NCBI GenBank assembly: GCA_964428485.1 | Contig: CAYRYP010000024.1 | Span: forward strand, 1-19,591 | Length of the DNA: 19,591 nucleotides | From: CAZPAN01 sp964428485 | Lineage (GTDB): Bacteria > Actinomycetota > Coriobacteriia > Coriobacteriales > CADBOM01 | Reading direction: 5' to 3' | Part shown: positions 15,902 through 19,591 of the stretch, in pieces | How the letters are laid out: every line of letters begins with the position of its first letter | Numbering within the stretch: the stretch's first letter is position 1 | Notes under the pieces: generated by a model | Databases searched by the model: none | What the model was told of the DNA's origin: nothing | Seen by the model: only the letters and a program-made list of their open reading frames with translations | Made by a program: the position numbers and the translations under genes

Positions 15902-15942
15902 CATATTGGGAGAGGAAGGTGCGGAAGCTCCCTCCCAATATG
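15902..15942 (+). promoter_or_regulatory. Inverted repeat in the alcohol dehydrogenase leader
   Basis: CATATTGGGAG (15902-15912) and CTCCCAATATG (15932-15942) are perfect 11-base complements around a 19-base loop, ending 45 bases before the ATG. No T-run follows, so it is not a simple terminator. An operator or a regulatory or stabilising mRNA hairpin fits. Confidence 0.55.
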
Positions 15943-15987
15943 GCCTCCCGGTATGGTCATGGACTTGAAGATTTTAGGAGGATTGCA

Positions 15988-17085
15988 ATGCGTATTAAAG
16001 CCGCAGTCACGTACGAGCCAGGCAAATTCCAGTTTGATGAGATCGAGCTCGACGAGCCCAAGGCCGACGAGGTACTCGTCAAGGTCGTTGCCTCCGGTTG
16101 CTGCCACACCGACCTCGGTGGACGCGACCAGATGGCCCCTTGGCCCATCCCCGGAGTCCTCGGCCACGAGGGTGCCGGCATCGTCGAGAAGGTTGGAGAC
16201 ATGGTTCAGGGCATCAAGCCCGGCGACCACGTGGTCATGTCCTATCAGCATTGCAGCCATTGCGAGCAGTGCCTCACCGGCCATCCGGCCAAGTGCGACA
16301 CTTGGTTCCCGCTGAACTTCCTCGGCAGGCTTAACGATGGCACCACCCGCCTGCACACCACCGACGGCCAGGATCTCTCCGTCTTCTTCGGACAGTCTTC
16401 CTTCGCAGAGTACGCGGTCGTCAACCAGAACCAGCTCGCCGTCGTCGACCCTGAGGTCGACCTCACCCTTCTTGGCCCTCTGGGCTGCGGTTTCCTGACC
16501 GGCTTCGGCTCTGTTACCAACGTCCTGCAAGCCGGCTTCGGCGACACCATCGCTGTCTTCGGTGCCGGCGGAGTCGGCTTCGCCGCTATCATGGCTGCCC
16601 GCATCACCGGATGCGAGAAGATCATCGCTGTCGGACGCAACCAGCCCAAGCTCGACATCGCCCTGGAGCTTGGCGCCACCCATGTGGTCAACTCCAAGGA
16701 GTCCGACCCGATCGAGGCCATTAGGGAAATCACCGGCGGCAAGGGCGTCAACTACGCGTTCGACACCTCGGGCGTCGCCTCCGTCATCCTCCAGGCCATC
16801 AGGGCCTCCTCCAACTACGCGAAGATCTGCACAGTTGCCATGTCTCCCGACGACCTCACCTTCAACGTCGAGGGCGACCTCATGGGCCCCGGCCGCATGA
16901 TCATGGGCTCCACCGAGGGCGACGCGGTCTGCAAGACCTTCATCCCGAAGATGGTCGAATACTACAAGCAGGGCCGCTTCCCGTTCGACAAGCTCTGCAA
17001 GAAGTACGCCTTCTCCGATCTCGAGACTGCCTTCAACGACTCCCTCGCCGGCAAGGTCATCAAGCCCATCGTCGTCATGGACTAG
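15988..17085 (+). CDS. Zinc-dependent alcohol dehydrogenase (aryl-alcohol-dehydrogenase-like, medium-chain family), probably NADP(H)-linked
   Basis: The enzyme interconverts an alcohol and an aldehyde or ketone. The 365-residue product is a complete zinc-dependent medium-chain dehydrogenase. The catalytic zinc ligands are C39 in GCCHTD, H60-E61 in VLGHEGAG, and C167 in LGCGFLTG. The structural zinc cysteines are C89, C92, C95 and C103 (HCSHCEQCLTGHPAKC). The Rossmann motif GAGGVG spans 192-197. The second beta strand ends in AVGRN (214-218), with glycine where NAD-specific relatives have aspartate and arginine next to it, which favours NADP(H). The SYxxCxxCxxCxxG and NFxGxxxDG segments resemble benzyl/aryl-alcohol dehydrogenases. 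The ATG has AGGAGG seven bases upstream; an earlier in-frame start at 15919 would lie inside the leader hairpin. A strong terminator follows, so it is probably monocistronic. Substrate unknown. Confidence 0.9.
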   Translation: MRIKAAVTYEPGKFQFDEIELDEPKADEVLVKVVASGCCHTDLGGRDQMAPWPIPGVLGHEGAGIVEKVGDMVQGIKPGDHVVMSYQHCSHCEQCLTGHPAKCDTWFPLNFLGRLNDGTTRLHTTDGQDLSVFFGQSSFAEYAVVNQNQLAVVDPEVDLTLLGPLGCGFLTGFGSVTNVLQAGFGDTIAVFGAGGVGFAAIMAARITGCEKIIAVGRNQPKLDIALELGATHVVNSKESDPIEAIREITGGKGVNYAFDTSGVASVILQAIRASSNYAKICTVAMSPDDLTFNVEGDLMGPGRMIMGSTEGDAVCKTFIPKMVEYYKQGRFPFDKLCKKYAFSDLETAFNDSLAGKVIKPIVVMD

Positions 17086-17124
17086 TCTCTCGAAGATTCT
17101 AGAAGACTCCTTCGAACCGAAGTG

Positions 17125-17170
17125 AAGGGAACCCCGGATCGCGATAGTGGCCCGGGGTTCCCTTTCGTTT
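17125..17170 (+). terminator. Rho-independent terminator of the alcohol dehydrogenase gene
   Basis: AAGGGAACCCCGG (17125-17137) and CCGGGGTTCCCTT (17152-17164) form a perfect 13-base-pair stem with a 14-base loop, followed by TCGTTT. It begins 39 bases after the stop codon. Confidence 0.9.
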
Positions 17171-17292
17171 GTCGTTGAATATCAGCAGATGGGCGCTGGA
17201 CGATGAGGGACATAAGTGGCGCGTATTGGAGGAAAGTGGCCCAGCAGATCGAGCGGGTCACAGAGCATGCCTCTCCGAAGCTGACGTGGCTT

Positions 17293-17721
17293 CTATCCCA
17301 GATGCGACTCCGAGTCCGCCGCCTCCGCGGCCTCCGGCATGCTGTGCTCGAGAAAGTCTATCCACTTCGAAAGCGTGTCGTCGCTGATGGAGTGCTCCAT
17401 GCTGCACGCCTCCCTCTCGGCGACCTCGCCGTCAACTCCCAGCACGTCCCTCAGGAAGTGGAAGAGCACCTTGTGTCTCTCGAAGACCGCGTGGCCGTAC
17501 TCCAGCCCCAGATCAGTGATGAAGACGTCCCCGTAGGGCTCCTGGGTGACGTATCCGTTGATCCTGAGAATCGAGATGGCCTTGTTTACGCTCGCCTTCG
17601 ATACCCCCAGTTTCTCCGCAATGTCCACACTCCTCACAGGGCTAGACTTGCCCTCCGATAGCTCATAAACAGCCTCCAGATAGTCCTCGTTGGACTGTGT
17701 CATACGCTCGGATGGATTCAT
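17293..17721 (-). CDS. DtxR/MntR-family metal-dependent transcriptional regulator
   Basis: The protein is a short (142-residue) metalloregulator with a winged helix (VDIAEKLGVSKASVNKAISI, 32-51) and a dimerisation/metal domain. It has no C-terminal SH3-like domain, as in MntR. Likely metal ligands are D13 and E16 (NEDYLEAVY), H83 (ERHKVL), and C106, E109 and H110 (EACSMEHSIS). D13 is MntR-like while C106 matches the iron-type DtxR cysteine, so iron versus manganese cannot be decided. I chose the ATG at 17719-17721 because AGGAGGG lies upstream, though 13 bases away. An ATG at 17758-17760 would add 13 residues but has no ribosome binding site. ATCGTTTC repeats at 17759-17766 and 17773-17780 overlap its probable promoter and could be an autoregulatory site. 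No metal transporter is adjacent. Confidence 0.88.
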   Translation of the reverse strand: MNPSERMTQSNEDYLEAVYELSEGKSSPVRSVDIAEKLGVSKASVNKAISILRINGYVTQEPYGDVFITDLGLEYGHAVFERHKVLFHFLRDVLGVDGEVAEREACSMEHSISDDTLSKWIDFLEHSMPEAAEAADSESHLG

Positions 17722-17866
17722 CGAAGGTTCATCTCCCTCCTGGGAAGTATTGGTACGCATCGTTTCGACAGTATCGTTTCACTATATCTTATACAGCCGC
17801 CATGGACTTCGCCGTAAATGAAAGTACTGAGGGGTTAGTAGGACGCTCGGCGGATCCACAAGTGAC

Positions 17867-17902
17867 TATTGTCACCTACTGATTAATAATATGGTGACAA
17901 TA
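17867..17902. promoter_or_regulatory. Probable BirA operator overlapping the bioY promoter
   Basis: TATTGTCACC (17867-17876) and GGTGACAATA (17893-17902) are perfect 10-base inverted repeats separated by 16 bases. The architecture TTGT-N2-CC, about 15 bases, GG-N2-ACAA matches known biotin-repressor operators. The spacer contains AATAAT/TAATAT, the likely -10 of bioY, with GTGACT (17862-17867) 17 bases before AATAAT. Bound BirA would therefore cover the promoter. The bioY start is 64 bases downstream. Confidence 0.75.
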
Positions 17903-17966
17903 TTGGATAGCAGCATGCCGCGCCGTTTCCATCGGACGGCTGCACGATACCGAAAGGAGTCGAACG

Positions 17967-18557
17967 GTGAACAAGCTCTTCTCGACCAGGGAGGCCCGTT
18001 CCCTCGCACTTCCTGCGCTACTCGCAAGGGAAGTGGCCATTATCGCCGCGTTCGTCGCGATCATGGCCGTTTGCTCGTGGATCAAGGTCCCTGTCGGTCC
18101 TGTCCCCGTCACCCTTCAGACAATGGGGGTCTTCCTCACCATCGGAATCCTCGGCACCAAAAGGGGAACCGCCGCGATCGCGACCTTCGTCGCCGTCGGG
18201 ATGATGGGCCTGCCGGTCTTCGCGAACTTCGCCGGCGGACCTGCATACCTGCTCGGCCCCACCGGCGGCTACATCATCGGCTTCATCGCATCCGCCGTCG
18301 TCACCGGTAAGATCATCGACAGGTTCGGCAGGTCCGTGGTCTCCATGGCGGCCGCAATGGCATGTGGACTGGCTGTTTGCTACGCGTTTGGCACCGCCTG
18401 GTTCATGGGCGTCTACGGCGCCGCCTCCGGGATGGACGTCACCTACGTCCTCGGGCTGTGCGTGATCCCGTTCGTGGTTCCCGACCTCGTCAAGATCGCC
18501 GTTGCCATAGCCGGCAACAAGCTCTTCTCGATAGTGCGCTCCTCTAAGAAGGACTAG
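17967..18557 (+). CDS. bioY: Biotin transporter BioY (ECF-type substrate-binding membrane protein)
   Basis: BioY is the membrane protein that captures biotin, alone or with an ECF energising module. The 196-residue product is mostly hydrophobic with about six membrane segments. It has the family signature VPVTLQT (46-52), GLPVFANFAGG (81-91) and GPTGGYIIGF (97-106). The start is GTG at 17967-17969 with AAAGGAG seven bases upstream. No bioM, bioN or ecfAAT genes are next to it, so it would act alone or share a module encoded elsewhere. It is convergent with birA, and the operator upstream suggests repression when biotin is plentiful. The bases for NKLFS are repeated near both ends of the gene as an identical 16-base stretch (17970-17985 and 18516-18531). 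Confidence 0.96.
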   Translation: MNKLFSTREARSLALPALLAREVAIIAAFVAIMAVCSWIKVPVGPVPVTLQTMGVFLTIGILGTKRGTAAIATFVAVGMMGLPVFANFAGGPAYLLGPTGGYIIGFIASAVVTGKIIDRFGRSVVSMAAAMACGLAVCYAFGTAWFMGVYGAASGMDVTYVLGLCVIPFVVPDLVKIAVAIAGNKLFSIVRSSKKD

Positions 18558-18564
18558 TACCGCC

Positions 18565-18598
18565 AGGTCTCGTTGAGATCAGAACCTCAGCGAGACCT
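18565..18598. terminator. Hairpin shared by the convergent bioY and birA 3' ends
   Basis: AGGTCTCGTTGAG (18565-18577) and CTCAGCGAGACCT (18586-18598) form a 13-base-pair stem (one G-U pair) with an eight-base loop. It lies 8 bases after the bioY stop and includes the last codons and stop of birA. No T-run follows on either strand, so it may terminate both genes poorly or mainly protect 3' ends. Confidence 0.5.
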
Positions 18599-19553
18599 CA
18601 CCGTCATGCAGGACCCTGGACGATCCGTCGTCCAGGGTCACGTGCAGAGACCCATCATCGTCTATCGATGTGGCCAGGGCCTGAAACCTCTCACCATCCC
18701 TGACGCACTCGATGCGCCGGCCCAGCACCATCGACCTTTCCCTGTAATCCTCCATAAATACAGGATCGCCGCCATCGAGCGTGCTCGTCTCGATGATCCC
18801 AGACACGATGCGAGCGATCAGCTCACATCTGCCATGACCCTCGCCCAGGTGCGCGAATCCGACGATGTCCGCGAGATCAACTGGAAGCGCCTCTTGCGCG
18901 CCTTGGCTCCAGATATTGATCCCAATTCCTACCACGAGCGACTGGATAGTTCCGCTCTCGAGGTCGGAGATCCCCTCCGTGAGGATCCCGCAAACCTTCT
19001 TCCCATCTGAGAAGACGTCGTTGACCCACTTGATTCCGATGTCTTCAACACCGCATTCCTCCAGCGATCTCGCCACGCTCACAGCCGATGCCATCGTCAT
19101 CATCAAGGCAGAGGCCGCGCTGGAACGGTTCTGCAGTACCAGCGACATGTAGACGCCGCCCTCGGGCGAGAAGAACCCTCTGCCGCGCCTCCCCCGACCC
19201 TCGGATTGACGGAGGGCTACGACAAGGCAGCTCCCGTCGAAACCGGAGGCGAGTATGCGCTTGGCTTCGTTGTTTGTCGAGTCGACCTCCTCGAACACCC
19301 TTATATCCAGATGGTGCAGGTTCCCGGGCAGATGCGCCCTGATGCCCTCTTCCGTAATGACATCGCTGTCGAACATGAGCCTGTAACCGCGGTTGGTGCC
19401 GGACTCGATCTTGCACCCGTCGGCGCGGAGTGAGTTAATGGCTCTCCAGACGGCATTTCGCGTCACGCCCAGAGCTTGCGCCATCTCCTGCCCAGAAACA
19501 TCCTTACCGCGATTGGCCTCGAGCATCGCCAGCACGTCACCCTTGACAGTCAA
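18579..19553 (-). CDS. birA: Bifunctional biotin-[acetyl-CoA-carboxylase] ligase and biotin operon repressor
   Basis: BirA makes biotinyl-5'-AMP, transfers biotin to carboxylase carrier proteins, and in this domain form also binds DNA as a repressor. The 324-residue product has an N-terminal winged helix-turn-helix (SGQEMAQALGVTRNAVWRAI, 20-39), then the ligase domain with EVDSTNNEAK, the adenylate-binding GRGRRGR (119-125) and K175 in GIKWVNDV (usually KWPNDV). A small C-terminal beta domain follows. The best start is TTG at 19551-19553 because GGAGG lies six bases upstream. A TTG seven codons earlier (19572-19574) lacks such a site. It is convergent with bioY, which has a matching operator, so a complete local biotin circuit is present. 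The 38 bases upstream of the start show no complete second operator before the window ends. Confidence 0.95.
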   Translation of the reverse strand: MTVKGDVLAMLEANRGKDVSGQEMAQALGVTRNAVWRAINSLRADGCKIESGTNRGYRLMFDSDVITEEGIRAHLPGNLHHLDIRVFEEVDSTNNEAKRILASGFDGSCLVVALRQSEGRGRRGRGFFSPEGGVYMSLVLQNRSSAASALMMTMASAVSVARSLEECGVEDIGIKWVNDVFSDGKKVCGILTEGISDLESGTIQSLVVGIGINIWSQGAQEALPVDLADIVGFAHLGEGHGRCELIARIVSGIIETSTLDGGDPVFMEDYRERSMVLGRRIECVRDGERFQALATSIDDDGSLHVTLDDGSSRVLHDGEVSLRF

Positions 19554-19591
19554 GATGCACCTCCGATACCACAATTGTTGGTTTTTGCTCC

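Larger units (their letters stand above)
15589..15987. other. Structured AT-rich intergenic region between the tetR and alcohol dehydrogenase genes
   Basis: This is the longest stretch without a gene. In order it holds: an imperfect dyad AAGT-N5-ACTT at 15674-15686, near the TetR gene start; a hairpin with a T-run at 15722-15753; a very AT-rich block from about 15786 to 15900 with a 20-base tandem repeat; an 11-base-pair inverted repeat at 15902-15942; and AGGAGG at 15975-15980, the ribosome binding site of the dehydrogenase. The composition differs sharply from the GC-rich surroundings. The dehydrogenase promoter most likely lies in the AT-rich block, but several -10-like hexamers compete and I cannot choose among them. 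Confidence 0.6.

Noticed and set aside
15865..16683. A 272-codon minus-strand frame opposite the alcohol dehydrogenase gene
   Set aside because: The dehydrogenase has full zinc and coenzyme motifs in the same bases, and the antisense product has none.
17203..17661. A 152-codon plus-strand frame after the alcohol dehydrogenase terminator
   Set aside because: Most of it is antisense to the DtxR-type gene, and its protein shows no domain. It also starts just past a strong terminator without a promoter-like sequence.
1..19591. CRISPR arrays, insertion sequences, tRNA or rRNA genes
   Set aside because: I found no regularly spaced repeats beyond one two-copy tandem, no transposase-like protein, and no cloverleaf or ribosomal RNA sequence.

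Overview
The window looks like chromosomal DNA from a high-GC, anaerobic or microaerophilic Gram-positive bacterium. A member of the class Coriobacteriia (Actinomycetota; Olsenella/Atopobium/Collinsella-like) is my best inference. The basis is the GC-rich coding sequence, an oxygen-sensitive glycyl radical enzyme, a Firmicutes-type AddAB pair, a GatCAB amidotransferase, and biotin scavenging (BioY plus BirA). This is inferred from content, not from a database match. I saw no rRNA, tRNA, insertion sequence, integrase or CRISPR array.

Layout, left to right. (1) 1-2270, minus strand: gatC-gatA-gatB, joined by 4-base ATGA overlaps, with gatB running off the left edge. (2) 2485-2727, plus strand: an 80-residue unknown protein. 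Its stop codon shares a CTAG with the stop of the convergent gene. (3) 2724-5300, minus strand: a compact three-gene set coding for a TPR protein, a DUF4037 nucleotidyltransferase-like protein and a DUF4125 protein. (4) 5392-12087, minus strand: addB-addA, the two subunits of a double-strand-break repair helicase-nuclease. (5) 12247-14694, minus strand: a large glycyl radical enzyme with its own terminator. (6) 14935-15588, minus strand: a TetR-family regulator. (7) 15589-15987: a structured AT-rich intergenic region. (8) 15988-17085, plus strand: a zinc-dependent alcohol dehydrogenase with a strong terminator. (9) 17293-17721, minus strand: a DtxR/MntR-type metalloregulator. (10) 17967-18557, plus strand: bioY, preceded by what looks like a BirA operator. 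(11) 18579-19553, minus strand: birA, of the repressor/ligase type.

How the genes may work together. GatCAB corrects misacylated Glu-tRNA(Gln) and/or Asp-tRNA(Asn). AddAB prepares DNA ends for recombination, and no terminator is visible between addA and the TPR-DUF4037-DUF4125 genes, so they may be co-transcribed. The glycyl radical enzyme, the TetR regulator and the alcohol dehydrogenase could form a fermentation module, with a radical lyase, dehydratase or decarboxylase making a product that the dehydrogenase reduces. The substrate is unknown and no activating enzyme is present in the window. BioY imports biotin, BirA attaches it to carboxylases, and the operator suggests BirA also represses bioY.

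The best candidates for something undescribed are the TPR-DUF4037-DUF4125 cassette, the orphan glycyl radical enzyme, and the structured leader of the alcohol dehydrogenase.
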